Positions 26,210 through 36,784 of a stretch of DNA of 64,000 nt are shown piece after piece. Every line of letters begins with the position of its first letter. The first letter of the stretch is position 1. Made by a program: the position numbers and the translations under genes. The notes beneath the pieces are model-generated. The model had not been told where the DNA came from. It worked only from the letters and a program-made list of their open reading frames with translations, and did not search any database. The stretch lies in assembly GCA_024281175.1 (NCBI GenBank), contig JAMJTW010000024.1:1-64000 (forward strand). Direction: 5' to 3'. Source of the stretch: Candidatus Thiovulum imperiosus (GTDB lineage Bacteria > Campylobacterota > Campylobacteria > Campylobacterales > Thiovulaceae).

Positions 26210-27406
26210 ATGAAATATCTCACTCTACTTGCATTTCTATCTTCTCTACTTTTTGGTGATTGGCTAAATTTCTTTCAAAATGAAAATAGGAAGTTTGAAG
26301 AGTATAAAGAGAAAGAAGAAAAGGATTTTGAACAATTCAAAAAAGATTTAGAAGAGGATTTTAAAAACTATAAAGAGACTTTTGAAAAAGAGTATGCAAA
26401 TTATAAGAGAGAGTTGAGTCGTTTTTGGGACAAACCGAAAACAAGTACTCCTTATGTTTGGATTGAGTATTCTGAAGATAAGAAAACTCGAAAAATAGTA
26501 GATTTTGACAAAAGAACAATTACAGTTGAAACCATCTCAAAAGCTCCTCAAAAAGAGATTGAAAAAGACCTCATCAGAGAAACATTTTTAACTATCTATG
26601 AGTCACCTTTAAAAGCTCACAAGAACGATGAGGTTGAACAGAGAGTTCAAGAGAAATTTCAAAAAAAAGCAAAAACTCCAGCTTTAAAAAAACATATTGC
26701 TGATACAACTCCTATGTTAAAAGAGGCTGTTTTTCAAAAAAAGATACCTATCAGACAACAGGTTGAAGTTATCAAAAAGAGAAAGAGTCCAACAAAAATT
26801 AGACCTTCCAAACTTACTGGATATAAAGTTTACTCCACTCAAATATCTCTACCAAGAAACTTTCCATATAAAAAAGCACAAGAGTTTTCAGGAGATATAA
26901 GGAAGTATTCGAGAAAATTTAATATTGAGTCGGCTCTTGTTTATGCAATTATGCACTCTGAAAGTAGTTATAATCCAATGGCAAAATCACGTATCCCAGC
27001 TTTTGGTCTCATGCAGATAGTTCCAAGAAGTGCTGGTATTGATGCTTATCTCATGGTTTACAAAAAGAAAAGAGTTCTCCCCGCTTCTTATCTCTACAAC
27101 AGTCAAAATAATATAGAGCTTGGAACAGCTTATCTTCACATATTAGATAGTAGATATCTTAAATCTATCAAAGACCCTCAAAGTAGACTCTACTGTGTAA
27201 TTTCTGCTTACAACACAGGTGCTGGAAATGTTGCAAAAGCATTTACAGGTAAAACAAATATTAGAGAGGCTTCAAAAATTATAAACTCCATGAATTCTGA
27301 TGAGGTTTATCAAAGACTTATCAAGAACCTTCCTTATAAAGAGACTCAACAATATCTAAATAAAGTTTATAAAAGATATACTATCTATAAAAAAGCAAAT
27401 ATGTAA
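26210..27406 (+). CDS. MltC-like lytic murein transglycosylase
   Basis: 398 residues. Signal peptide (about 1-17), a highly charged helical N-terminal region, then a DUF3393-like and SLT domain. The catalytic Glu is in MHSESSYNPMAKSRIPAFG; GLMQIVPRSAG and YNTGAGNVAKAF complete the lysozyme-like site. The domain order fits MltC (murein transglycosylase C). It cleaves peptidoglycan to 1,6-anhydromuropeptides. Confidence 0.85.
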   Translation: MKYLTLLAFLSSLLFGDWLNFFQNENRKFEEYKEKEEKDFEQFKKDLEEDFKNYKETFEKEYANYKRELSRFWDKPKTSTPYVWIEYSEDKKTRKIVDFDKRTITVETISKAPQKEIEKDLIRETFLTIYESPLKAHKNDEVEQRVQEKFQKKAKTPALKKHIADTTPMLKEAVFQKKIPIRQQVEVIKKRKSPTKIRPSKLTGYKVYSTQISLPRNFPYKKAQEFSGDIRKYSRKFNIESALVYAIMHSESSYNPMAKSRIPAFGLMQIVPRSAGIDAYLMVYKKKRVLPASYLYNSQNNIELGTAYLHILDSRYLKSIKDPQSRLYCVISAYNTGAGNVAKAFTGKTNIREASKIINSMNSDEVYQRLIKNLPYKETQQYLNKVYKRYTIYKKANM

Positions 27407-27410
27407 AATA

Positions 27411-27426
27411 GGGGGAAGCTCCCCCC
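27411..27426 (+). terminator. GC-rich hairpin after the transglycosylase gene
   Basis: GGGGG-AAGCT-CCCCCC is a strong stem in a very AT-rich context. No T run follows on the plus strand and the M20 gene starts at 27442, so it may be an attenuator. Confidence 0.4.
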
Positions 27427-27441
27427 TTAAAAAGAATTAGT

Positions 27442-28539
27442 ATGAATTTTAATGAACTCCGTGAAATGATAGAAGTAAACTCCTTTACTAAAAATGTAAG
27501 TGGAGTAAATAAAAATGGAATAGCTTTTCAAGAAAAGATGGCAGAGATTGGTTTTGAAACTAAGACTTTTCAGAGAGAGAGTGTTGGTAATCACCTTCTT
27601 TTTAAATCCAAACAGAGTGAGGGAAAGAAAATACTACTCTTAGGACATCTTGATACAGTTTTTCCAGAAGGTACTTTTGAAGAGTTTAAAGAAGATGATG
27701 AGTGGGTTTACGGTGCTGGAGTCTGCGATATGAAAGGTGGAAATTTTGTAGCACTTCAAATTCTTAGAAACTTACATAAAAAATTTGGAGAGATACGAAA
27801 TATAGATATGTTTCTTGTTTCTGACGAAGAGACAGGTAGTGACGACTCCAAAATTTTCACCAGTAAATTATCTGAAAGTTATGATTACTCTTTTGTTTTT
27901 GAAGCTAGTGGTGAAAATGGAGAACTTGTTGTTGCTCGAAAAGGGGTTGGAACTTTCTTTATTCATATAGATGGAAAACCTGCTCACGCTGGAAATAAGT
28001 ATACCGAAGGTATAAATGCAAATCTTGAAGCCTCTCTAAAGCTTATTGAACTTACCAAACTTACAAACTTAGAGTTAGGAACAACAGTAAATGTTGGTCA
28101 TATAGAAGGAGGTATTGGAGCAAATACAATTTCTCCTTTTGCAGAACTAACTTTTGAAATAAGATACACAAAATCAGAAGAGAGAGATAGAGTTCTAAAA
28201 GAGATAGACAGTATCGTCTCTACAAGTTTTGTCTCAGGAACAATTTCAACTCTTTCAGGAGGTATTCAGAGAGATGTTATGGAAAACTCTGAAGAGAAAG
28301 TAGCTCTTATAAGAAAATTTGAAGATATTTCTGGAAGTGCAATTTCAACTGAAAGCAGAGGAGGAGTTAGTGATGCTAATATTACTTCTTCAGCTGGAGT
28401 TCTTACAATAGATGGTTTTGGTCCTTTTGGAGATGGAGACCACACTAAAAAAGAGAGAGCTTCTAAAAAAAGTTTTGTAGATAAAATAGATTTTGGGACA
28501 GAAATTCTTTCATACTTTATGGAAAATAGGGGCTTCTAA
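27442..28539 (+). CDS. M20-family metallopeptidase (carboxypeptidase G2-like)
   Basis: 365 residues with the zinc ligand motifs of M20: LLGHLDTVFP, YGAGVCDMKGG, SDEETGS and a C-terminal HTKKE. Carboxypeptidase G2 relatives release C-terminal glutamate or cut small peptides. No signal peptide is visible, so it is probably cytoplasmic. Substrate unknown. Confidence 0.82.
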   Translation: MNFNELREMIEVNSFTKNVSGVNKNGIAFQEKMAEIGFETKTFQRESVGNHLLFKSKQSEGKKILLLGHLDTVFPEGTFEEFKEDDEWVYGAGVCDMKGGNFVALQILRNLHKKFGEIRNIDMFLVSDEETGSDDSKIFTSKLSESYDYSFVFEASGENGELVVARKGVGTFFIHIDGKPAHAGNKYTEGINANLEASLKLIELTKLTNLELGTTVNVGHIEGGIGANTISPFAELTFEIRYTKSEERDRVLKEIDSIVSTSFVSGTISTLSGGIQRDVMENSEEKVALIRKFEDISGSAISTESRGGVSDANITSSAGVLTIDGFGPFGDGDHTKKERASKKSFVDKIDFGTEILSYFMENRGF

Positions 28540-28580
28540 TTTCAATTTAGAAGGAGTTTTGAAACTTCTTCTAAAAACAC

Positions 28581-28609
28581 TTGACATTAAAAAAAAAACT
28601 CTCTATAAT
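28581..28609 (+). promoter_or_regulatory. Consensus sigma-70 promoter for the tRNA operon
   Basis: TTGACA (28581-28586) and TATAAT (28604-28609) are separated by 17 bp and lie 35 bp ahead of the first tRNA. Both boxes are perfect, as expected for a highly expressed stable-RNA operon. Confidence 0.85.
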
Positions 28610-28643
28610 TCCGCTACCAATTCAGGAAACGGGTTGGAAAGAG

Positions 28644-28719
28644 GCTGGATTAGCTCAGTTGGTAGAGCAGCTGATTTGTAATCAGCAGGTCGCGGGTTCG
28701 AGTCCCATATCCAGCTCCA
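28644..28719 (+). tRNA. tRNA-Thr (TGT)
   Basis: 76 nt including encoded CCA. Acceptor GCTGGAT pairs with ATCCAGC, the anticodon loop is in GATTTGTAATC with anticodon TGT, and GGTTCGAGTCC forms the T arm. First of four clustered tRNAs ahead of tuf. Confidence 0.95.
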
Positions 28720-28782
28720 CTGTTCTTTTTAGAGTTTTGAAAAATACATTTTGTAGGGCAGTAAATTTTAGTTTTGTCAATT

Positions 28783-28868
<86 letters not shown>

Positions 28869-28873
28869 TTTAT

Positions 28874-28950
<77 letters not shown>

Positions 28951-28996
28951 TTCTACGATATTCCGATAAAAATAGATTTGTCATGAGCTTCAAGAT

Positions 28997-29071
28997 GCCC
29001 ATATAGCTCAGAGGCAGAGCACTTCCTTGGTAAGGAAGAGGTCGGCGGTTCAATTCCGCTTATGGGCTCCA
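28997..29071 (+). tRNA. tRNA-Thr (GGT)
   Basis: 75 nt. Acceptor GCCCATA pairs with TATGGGC, the anticodon is GGT in CTTCCTTGGTAAGGAAG, and CCA is encoded. The Thr-Tyr-Gly-Thr-tuf order matches the thrU-tyrU-glyT-thrT-tufB cluster of Escherichia coli. Confidence 0.95.
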
Positions 29072-29104
29072 GTGTTTACAGGAGCTCAGAAGAGATTAGG
29101 ACTA

Positions 29105-29133
29105 TTGTCTAATTTAGCGGATTATTGTAGAAT
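29105..29133 (+). promoter_or_regulatory. Candidate tuf promoter
   Basis: TTGTCT (29105-29110), a 17-bp spacer and TAGAAT (29128-29133) lie about 43 bp ahead of the tuf ATG, between the last tRNA and tuf. Confidence 0.5.
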
Positions 29134-29175
29134 ACATTTTATAGTTTTTCCATTAATAAAAGGATAAAAAAGAGA

Positions 29176-30375
29176 ATGGCTAAAGAAAAGTTCGAGAGAA
29201 GCAAACCTCACGTAAATATCGGTACTATCGGTCATGTTGACCATGGTAAAACAACATTAACTGCTGCTATCACAGCTGTATTAGCTGTAAAGGGTGGTGC
29301 AGCTCTTATGGATTATGACCAAATCGATAATGCTCCTGAAGAGAGAGAAAGAGGAATTACAATTGCTACTTCTCACGTAGAGTATGAGACAGAAACTAGA
29401 CACTATGCTCACGTTGATTGTCCTGGACACGCCGACTATGTTAAAAATATGATTACTGGTGCTGCTCAAATGGACGGAGCTATTCTTGTTGTTTCTGCAG
29501 CTGATGGACCTATGCCTCAAACAAGAGAACACATTCTTCTTTCAAGACAAGTTGGTGTTCCATATATTGTTGTTTTTATGAACAAAGAAGACTTAGTTGA
29601 TGACGAAGAGCTTCTTGAATTAGTTGAAATGGAAATTAGAGAACTTCTTGACGAGTATGAGTTTCCTGGTGATGACACTCCTATTACAGTTGGTTCAGCT
29701 TTCCAAGCTCTTGAAGAAGCTAAAGGTGGAAATCTTGGTGACTGGTCAGCTAAAATTGTAGCTCTTATGGACTCAGTTGATGAGTATATCCCAACTCCAG
29801 AGAGAGATACTGATAAAGATTTCCTAATGCCTATCGAAGATGTTTTCACAATTCAAGGTAGAGGAACAGTTGTTACAGGTAGAATTGAAAGAGGTGTTCT
29901 TAAACTCAACGAAACAATTGAAATCGTAGGTATTAGAGACACTCAAACAACTACTGTTACTGGTATCGAGATGTTCAGAAAAGAGATGGACGAAGGTCGA
30001 GCTGGTGATAATGCTGGTATTCTTCTTAGAGGTATCAAAAAAGAAGATGTTGAGAGAGGTCAAGTTCTTTGTAAACCAGGAACAATCAATCCACATAAGA
30101 AATTTGAAGCTGAAGTTTATATCTTAAGCAAAGATGAAGGTGGAAGACATACTCCATTCTTTAATGGATATAGACCACAATTCTATGTAAGAACAACAGA
30201 TGTTACAGGTTCTATTTCTCTACCAGAAGGTGTTGAAATGGTTATGCCTGGAGACAACTTAAAAATCAATGCTGAGCTTATCAACTCTATCGCAATGGAA
30301 GAGGGAACAAAATTCGCTATCCGAGAAGGTGGTAGAACTGTTGGAGCAGGTATCGTTACAAAGATTATCGAGTAG
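29176..30375 (+). CDS. tuf: Elongation factor Tu
   Basis: 399 residues. Brings aminoacyl-tRNA to the ribosome. G motifs [19 protein letters not shown] and an NKED-type motif ([10 protein letters not shown]). AAAGGAT precedes the ATG. Codon use is strongly biased. It is the first protein gene of the tuf-rpmG-tRNA-secE-nusG cluster. Confidence 0.98.
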   Translation: MAKEKFERSKPHVNIGTIGHVDHGKTTLTAAITAVLAVKGGAALMDYDQIDNAPEERERGITIATSHVEYETETRHYAHVDCPGHADYVKNMITGAAQMDGAILVVSAADGPMPQTREHILLSRQVGVPYIVVFMNKEDLVDDEELLELVEMEIRELLDEYEFPGDDTPITVGSAFQALEEAKGGNLGDWSAKIVALMDSVDEYIPTPERDTDKDFLMPIEDVFTIQGRGTVVTGRIERGVLKLNETIEIVGIRDTQTTTVTGIEMFRKEMDEGRAGDNAGILLRGIKKEDVERGQVLCKPGTINPHKKFEAEVYILSKDEGGRHTPFFNGYRPQFYVRTTDVTGSISLPEGVEMVMPGDNLKINAELINSIAMEEGTKFAIREGGRTVGAGIVTKIIE

Positions 30376-30380
30376 TCTAA

Positions 30381-30533
30381 ATGAGAGAGATAATTCACTT
30401 AGCTTGTGAAGAGTGTTCAAGACGAAACTATCACACAACTAAAAACAAGAAAACTCACTCAGCAAAATTTACAACTAGTAAATATTGCAAGTTTTGTAAA
30501 AAACATACAAATCATAAAGAGTCTAAACTTTAA
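30381..30533 (+). CDS. rpmG: 50S ribosomal protein L33
   Basis: 50 residues, [20 protein letters not shown]. Two CxxC pairs (CEEC near 9-12 and CKFC near 36-39) make this the zinc-binding form. It starts 5 bp after tuf. Confidence 0.96.
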   Translation: MREIIHLACEECSRRNYHTTKNKKTHSAKFTTSKYCKFCKKHTNHKESKL

Positions 30534-30544
30534 ACTCTTTTTTG

Positions 30545-30559
30545 GGGGGATCTTCCCCC
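30545..30559 (+). terminator. Hairpin after rpmG
   Basis: GGGGGA-TCT-TCCCCC is followed by TAATTTTTA, just before tRNA-Trp. Probably a partial terminator or a processing signal. Confidence 0.5.
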
Positions 30560-30569
30560 TAATTTTTAT

Positions 30570-30645
30570 AGGTCAGTAGCTCAGTTGGTAGAGTCCCGGT
30601 CTCCAAAACCGGTTGTCGTGGGTTCGAGCCCCTCCTGGCCTGCCA
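30570..30645 (+). tRNA. tRNA-Trp (CCA)
   Basis: 76 nt. Acceptor AGGTCAG pairs with CTGGCCT with one G-T pair, the anticodon is CCA in CCGGTCTCCAAAACCGG, and CCA is encoded at the 3' end. It sits between rpmG and secE, as is common in this phylum. Confidence 0.95.
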
Positions 30646-30666
30646 CTTTTTAAGGAAATCAAAAGC

Positions 30667-30849
30667 ATGAATAAATTAGTAAAAGCATTTAAAGACGCAA
30701 GGGTAGAACTCTCTAAAGTTATTTTTCCTACAGGGTCTCAAGTCAAAAGTGCATTTTTCTCTGTTTTTATTGTTGTTACATTTATTTCACTCTTTTTAGC
30801 TTTAGTAGACCTCATTATGTCATCTTCACTTTCTGCTATTTTAGGGTAG
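30667..30849 (+). CDS. secE: Preprotein translocase subunit SecE
   Basis: 60 residues. ATG 30667 has AAGGA upstream; a longer frame from 30613 runs into the tRNA and is not the start. One membrane helix (about 29-50) follows the conserved amphipathic segment ELSKVIFPTGSQ. Part of SecYEG. Confidence 0.92.
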   Translation: MNKLVKAFKDARVELSKVIFPTGSQVKSAFFSVFIVVTFISLFLALVDLIMSSSLSAILG

Positions 30850-30881
30850 AATTTCGCCCTTATAGAGTTTAGGGAGTAGAA

Positions 30882-31427
30882 ATGAGCGAACAATTTGAAT
30901 GGTATAGCATTCGAACCTACGCTGGAGGTGAACAGTATGTTAAAAAGGCAATTTTAAATCTAATTGAAGAGAATGGATATCAAGATAGAATTAAGGAAGT
31001 TTTAGTTCCTACTGAAGATGTTATAGATAATAAAAATGGTGAAAAGCGTATTACTGAAAGGTCTCTCTATTCAGGATATGTCTTTGCTAATATGCTTTTA
31101 GATAAACAGAACATACTTATATCAGAAATTCAATCTCTTTCAAAAGTAAGTGGATTTGTTGGGGATAAGTTTGGTCCAACTCCCCTATCTGATGCTGATA
31201 TTAAGAAAATTCTTGATAAAGTTGAAAATCGTCCAGCACCTCGTCCAAGAGTTGCATTTGAAGTTGGTGAGATGGTAAGAATTAATGAAGGACCTTTTGC
31301 AAACTTTCAAGCTACGGTTGAAGAGTATGATGTTGATAAAGGTATGTTGAAATTAAATGTTCTAATTTTCGGGAGACCTACTCCTACGGAAATAGAATAT
31401 GCCAAAGTTAGAAAGATAGAGGAGTAA
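30882..31427 (+). CDS. nusG: Transcription termination/antitermination factor NusG
   Basis: 181 residues. The N-terminal NGN domain starts WYSIRTYAGGEQYVKKAI, and the C-terminal KOW motif has VRINEGPFANFQATVEEYD. It binds RNA polymerase, and also Rho and S10. Confidence 0.96.
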   Translation: MSEQFEWYSIRTYAGGEQYVKKAILNLIEENGYQDRIKEVLVPTEDVIDNKNGEKRITERSLYSGYVFANMLLDKQNILISEIQSLSKVSGFVGDKFGPTPLSDADIKKILDKVENRPAPRPRVAFEVGEMVRINEGPFANFQATVEEYDVDKGMLKLNVLIFGRPTPTEIEYAKVRKIEE

Positions 31428-31430
31428 TTT

Positions 31431-31856
31431 ATGGCAAAAAAAGTTAGTGGTTATATCAAATTACAGATAGACGCAGGAAAAGCTAACCCATCTCCTCCAG
31501 TTGGTCCAGCTCTCGGACAGAGAGGTGTCAATATTATGGAGTTTTGTAAAGCTTTCAATGAGAAAACTAAAGATAAAATGGGCTTCAAACTCCCAGTTAT
31601 TATTACAGTTTACCAAGATAAAAGTTTTACATTTGAGACAAAACAGCCTCCTGCAACGGCACTAATTAAACAGGCTGCAGGAATTAAGAGTGGTAGTGAT
31701 AACCCTCTAAAAAATAAAGTTGCAAAATTGACAAAAGCTCAAATCATGGAAATTGTTGATTTGAAAATTGCTGATTTAAACACAACAGACCGAGAACAAG
31801 CTGCTAGAATTATTGAAGGTAGTGCAAGAAGTATCGGTGTTACAGTAGAGGGTTAA
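31431..31856 (+). CDS. rplK: 50S ribosomal protein L11
   Basis: 141 residues, [20 protein letters not shown] followed by [12 protein letters not shown], the standard L11 N terminus. Three bases after nusG. Confidence 0.98.
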   Translation: MAKKVSGYIKLQIDAGKANPSPPVGPALGQRGVNIMEFCKAFNEKTKDKMGFKLPVIITVYQDKSFTFETKQPPATALIKQAAGIKSGSDNPLKNKVAKLTKAQIMEIVDLKIADLNTTDREQAARIIEGSARSIGVTVEG

Positions 31857-31919
31857 AATCTCTACTATCTCACCACAAGATAGAAAAGAGTGGTAGGAAA
31901 ATATTTCTGAGGATTAAAA

Positions 31920-32624
31920 ATGGCAAAGAAATTAAGTAAAAGATATAGAGAATTAAGAGAGAAGTTTGATAGAGAGAAATTACACTCTTTAGAAGAGGCT
32001 TCTACTGTCTTAAAAGATTTAAAATCTACAAAGTTTGATGAGACGGTAGAAATCTCAATGAACTTGGGAGTGGACCCTCGACATGCAGACCAGATGATTA
32101 GAGGTTCTGTTGTTCTTCCTCACGGAACTGGAAAGAAAATCAGAGTGGCTGTTTTTGCAAGAGGTGCTAAGGCTGATGAAGCTAAAGCTGCTGGTGCTGA
32201 TATTGTTGGAGCTGAAGATTTAGTAGCTGATATTAAAGCTGGAAAAATCGACTTTGATATTACAGTAGCTACTCCAGATACTATGGGACTTGTTGGGCAA
32301 ATTGGTAGAATTCTTGGACCAAAAGGTTTAATGCCAAACCCAAAAACTGGAACTGTGACTATGGATGTTACAAAAGCGATTGGAAATCTGAAAGCTGGAC
32401 AAGTGAACTTCCGAGTTGATAAAAAAGGAAACATGCATGCAGGAGTTGCTAAAATCTCTTTCTCAAAAGAGCAAATCTTAGAGAATGTAACGGAGTTTTT
32501 AAAAGCAATTAACAAACAGAAACCTGCTTCTGCAAAAGGGAAATATATTAAAAGTGCAACTATTTCTCTAACTATGAGTCCAGCTGTAAAACTTGACTTA
32601 GTAGAAGTTTCTGATATTAAATAG
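31920..32624 (+). CDS. rplA: 50S ribosomal protein L1
   Basis: 234 residues with the L1 signatures [20 protein letters not shown] and [11 protein letters not shown]. In most bacteria rplJ, rplL and rpoB follow; here a convergent ilvC does instead, after a hairpin. Confidence 0.98.
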   Translation: MAKKLSKRYRELREKFDREKLHSLEEASTVLKDLKSTKFDETVEISMNLGVDPRHADQMIRGSVVLPHGTGKKIRVAVFARGAKADEAKAAGADIVGAEDLVADIKAGKIDFDITVATPDTMGLVGQIGRILGPKGLMPNPKTGTVTMDVTKAIGNLKAGQVNFRVDKKGNMHAGVAKISFSKEQILENVTEFLKAINKQKPASAKGKYIKSATISLTMSPAVKLDLVEVSDIK

Positions 32625-32633
32625 AACTTGAAA

Positions 32634-32651
32634 CTCCTCCATTTGGAGGAG
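32634..32651. terminator. Bidirectional terminator between rplA and ilvC
   Basis: CTCCTCC-ATTT-GGAGGAG is a perfect 7-bp stem between the convergent stops of rplA and ilvC. Confidence 0.65.
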
Positions 32652-32657
32652 AAAACA

Positions 32658-33728
<1,071 letters not shown>

Positions 33729-33766
33729 TTAAAATTTAAGTTAAAATTTTAAAAAAGAGTAATTTT

Positions 33767-34846
33767 ATGAATAGATTTGGAGAAAGATTCTCTTTTACAA
33801 CTTTTGGAGAATCTCACGGAAAAGCAATTGGAGTTATTATTGATGGAACTCCTGCTGGAATAGAGTTGAGTGAAGAGATAGTTCAAGTAGAACTTGATAG
33901 AAGAAAACCTGGTGGAAAATATGCCACAGCACGACAAGAGAGTGATAAAGTTGAAATTTTGAGTGGAGTGTTTGAGGGAAAAACAACAGGAACTTCAATT
34001 GGAATGATTATCTACAATACAAATCAAAAAAGCAAAGATTACTCAAATATTAAAGACCTTTTTAGACCTGGACATGCTGATTTTACATATCATCAAAAAT
34101 ATGGTATTCGAGACTATCGAGGTGGAGGACGGAGTTCTGCTAGAGAGACAGCAATGCGAGTTGCAGTTGGGGCTGTTGCAAAACAGATTTTGAACCTCAT
34201 CGGAATAGAAGTTTTTAGTGGGGTCTCTTTTCTTGGAGGTGTTGGAAGTGAAGATGATTTAGATTTCAATTTTGCAAAAAGTAGTGAAATCTACTCTCTC
34301 TCAAGAAAATTCGAAGAAGAGCAGAAAAGAGCTATTATTCAAGCAAAAGAGTCTCATGACTCACTTGGAGGAACAGCTGTTGTAAAAATCAAAAACTCTC
34401 CTATTGGTCTCGGAGAACCAATCTATTACAAACTTGACTCAATTCTTTCAGAAGCGATGATGAATATCAATGGAACAAAAGGTGTAGAGATAGGTTTGGG
34501 GTATGAAGTAACTAAAAAGAGTGGTTTTGAAAACAATGACCAGATGGATATACACGGATTTAAGTCCAACAACGCTGGAGGAATTTTAGGTGGAATTTCA
34601 AATGGAGAAGATATAGATATCAAAGTTCATTTTAAACCAACTCCATCTATATTTCTATCTCAAGAGACTCAGGATATTTTTGGAACACCAAAAGAGATGC
34701 ACTTAAAAGGTAGACATGATCCTGCAATTGCTGTACGAGGTTCAGTTGTTGCTGAAGCGATGGCAAGAACTGTAATAGCTGATATGCTTCTTCTAAATAT
34801 GGGGAGAAGAGCTGAAGATTTGGAGAAAATTTATGGGAAAAAGTGA
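33767..34846 (+). CDS. aroC: Chorismate synthase
   Basis: 359 residues. Last step of the shikimate pathway, needs reduced FMN. Signatures FTTFGESHGKAIGVIIDG and RPGHADFTY, then RGGGRSSARETA. It overlaps rbfA by 14 bp, so the two are coupled. Confidence 0.97.
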   Translation: MNRFGERFSFTTFGESHGKAIGVIIDGTPAGIELSEEIVQVELDRRKPGGKYATARQESDKVEILSGVFEGKTTGTSIGMIIYNTNQKSKDYSNIKDLFRPGHADFTYHQKYGIRDYRGGGRSSARETAMRVAVGAVAKQILNLIGIEVFSGVSFLGGVGSEDDLDFNFAKSSEIYSLSRKFEEEQKRAIIQAKESHDSLGGTAVVKIKNSPIGLGEPIYYKLDSILSEAMMNINGTKGVEIGLGYEVTKKSGFENNDQMDIHGFKSNNAGGILGGISNGEDIDIKVHFKPTPSIFLSQETQDIFGTPKEMHLKGRHDPAIAVRGSVVAEAMARTVIADMLLLNMGRRAEDLEKIYGKK

Positions 34847-35204
34847 AGCAAAAATTAAATTAGAGAGAACAGAAGCGACTTTAAAAGAGCTAATTCCAGA
34901 AGCTCTAGCCACTCTTAATGATGAAAGAATTAGAGGAATGGCTGTTGTAGATGTAGTCTGCTCAAAAGGACGAGATAACTGTAAAGTCTATCTTGACAGA
35001 GCTTTTATAGAAGAGAGTGAAATTGGTGAAATTCTTTCTCAACTTCGAAAAGCTAAGGGAGTTATAGAGGGATATTGTGCAACTGAACAGGGTTGGTATC
35101 GCTCACCAAAACTATCTTTCCACTTTGACGAACTGCTTCAGCAAGAGAATCGAATGGATAAATTATTTAAAATTGTTGAAAAGGAACTGCATGGAAAAAA
35201 TTGA
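34833..35204 (+). CDS. rbfA: Ribosome-binding factor A
   Basis: 123 residues with the KH-like RbfA fold. Helps mature the 16S rRNA 5' end. It overlaps rimP at its 3' end; Campylobacterota normally carry infB-rbfA-rimP, but here infB is replaced by aroC upstream. Confidence 0.85.
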   Translation: MGKSEAKIKLERTEATLKELIPEALATLNDERIRGMAVVDVVCSKGRDNCKVYLDRAFIEESEIGEILSQLRKAKGVIEGYCATEQGWYRSPKLSFHFDELLQQENRMDKLFKIVEKELHGKN

Positions 35205-35628
35205 AGAGAGTTTGAAAAAGATGATTGAGGCTGAAGGACTTCGTTTTTATGATACTCAAATTGCAAAAGAGTTTGATGAGACAATTTTCAGAGTTCTGAT
35301 TACAAAAGAGAGTGGAGGAGTTTCAATTAATGATTGTGTAAAGATTACTCATATCATCTCTCCTTTTCTTGATGTTGAAGAGCCAATAAAAGGACATTAC
35401 AATTTAGAAGTGAGTTCGGCAGGAGCAGAGAGAAAACTTGAAAAGTTACGACATTATGAACTTTCTGTTGGTGATGAGGTTGAGATATCACTTTTAGATG
35501 GAACTAAATACATTGGAAAACTTAGCAGGGTTTCTGAAGAGAAGATAGAAATTTCTGATAAAAGTGTTGGAGAAGTAGAGATAGATTTCTCTGAAATTAA
35601 AAAGGGAAAGACTCTTTTAAAATGGTAA
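35191..35628 (+). CDS. rimP: Ribosome maturation factor RimP
   Basis: 145 residues from ATG 35191, with AAGGA about 6 nt upstream; a longer open frame from 35077 is inside rbfA. The RVLITKESGGVSINDCVKIT and LEVSSAGAERKL segments are typical of RimP, a 30S assembly factor. Confidence 0.9.
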   Translation: MEKIEESLKKMIEAEGLRFYDTQIAKEFDETIFRVLITKESGGVSINDCVKITHIISPFLDVEEPIKGHYNLEVSSAGAERKLEKLRHYELSVGDEVEISLLDGTKYIGKLSRVSEEKIEISDKSVGEVEIDFSEIKKGKTLLKW

Positions 35629-35632
35629 AAAG

Positions 35633-36094
35633 TTAGAAGTAGTTACAGAGAACTTCCTCTTCTTGAGAGGTGTTCTTTTCTAAAGAGCCGAAAAGCTCTT
35701 TCTCAAAGTTGTCCATCTCTTTTATATCATCACAATAGGATTGAATTTCCAATGTTGTCATTGCAATTATGGTAGCCGTTCCGAGAAATGGTATCGCTTT
35801 TGCTGGAGCAGAAGCTATCTTACTCTTCCCCCTACTAATTAGAGTTTTTGTCATTTTCTGTCTATGGGAAATAACACCAGCTCTAATTCGTTTCTGATTT
35901 TGGGAAAGTTTACTATTTTGACTTGACAACTTTTTATTTTGATGTGCCAATCTTCTATTTTCTCTTTGAAGTTTCTCATATTTTGTAGCAAGAATTTTAA
36001 CATCATCATCTATCTTTGAAATTTGTAAAACTCCAAAAGTAGAAGCTACGGTAAGAACTATGGGAGTGGTAAAACTTGCTATAAATCTAAACAT
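35633..36094 (-). CDS. Small coiled-coil membrane protein, unknown function
   Basis: 153 residues: a membrane segment at the N terminus (about 5-23), a coiled coil (about 27-68, rich in Gln, Lys and Ser), a basic stretch and a second hydrophobic segment (about 100-116). I do not recognise a family. It overlaps the bioD end by 8 bp, so it is probably transcribed with it. Confidence 0.6.
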   Translation of the reverse strand: MFRFIASFTTPIVLTVASTFGVLQISKIDDDVKILATKYEKLQRENRRLAHQNKKLSSQNSKLSQNQKRIRAGVISHRQKMTKTLISRGKSKIASAPAKAIPFLGTATIIAMTTLEIQSYCDDIKEMDNFEKELFGSLEKNTSQEEEVLCNYF

Positions 36095-36731
36095 TTAAAA
36101 TCTCTTTTGCTAACTCTAAGCTATGCTCTTGAAAAATAGGAACTACTCCAAACTTATTTTTGTAAAATGGATAAGTTATCTGATAAAAACTCTCTCTATC
36201 TCTCCATAAATTTAGAGTCCAAGCAAACCTCATCGACCTATTTTGAAGATGTTCCAGAGAGAGAAGAGTATCATTAATAGAACCTAAGTGTGTTGGAGCA
36301 ACAAGAAGTGGTGTAGATTTTAAGTCTGAAATCAAATCAGAAATATAGTAATCTAACTCTATTGGAACTAAGAGACCTCCAGCCCCCTCAATTAGAAGAA
36401 TATCTACAAACTTTTCCATTTTACTTATAGCTTCCTCTATCTTTTCTAACTTCACATTTTCATTCTCCTTTGCCACATAAGGAGAAGCTGGAAGTTTGAA
36501 TTGATATGGAACAACATCTAAAAGAGAGAGAGCAGAGAGAGATGGATTTAACAATTTTGCTACTGAAAAGAGACGATTTCCATCAAGTGGTTTTTCCAAA
36601 ACACCAGTTTCAATTGGTTTAATATACCCAACTCTATATCCCATTTCAGAATAGATACGAAGAAGTTTCTCTGTAATGTATGTTTTTCCAATATCTGTAT
36701 TTGTTGCTGTTATGAAAATTCGTTTAGCCAT
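36087..36731 (-). CDS. bioD: Dethiobiotin synthetase
   Basis: 214 residues. Closes the ureido ring in biotin synthesis, using ATP and CO2. N-terminal P-loop ITATNTDIGKTYITEKLL, and the LLIEGAGGLLVPI segment. birA, the biotin ligase, lies elsewhere in the window at 54680. Confidence 0.93.
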   Translation of the reverse strand: MAKRIFITATNTDIGKTYITEKLLRIYSEMGYRVGYIKPIETGVLEKPLDGNRLFSVAKLLNPSLSALSLLDVVPYQFKLPASPYVAKENENVKLEKIEEAISKMEKFVDILLIEGAGGLLVPIELDYYISDLISDLKSTPLLVAPTHLGSINDTLLSLEHLQNRSMRFAWTLNLWRDRESFYQITYPFYKNKFGVVPIFQEHSLELAKEILNV

Positions 36732-36784
36732 CTCTCTACCTTTTGTTACAATATTTTACACAAATTGTAACAAAAGATTTAAAA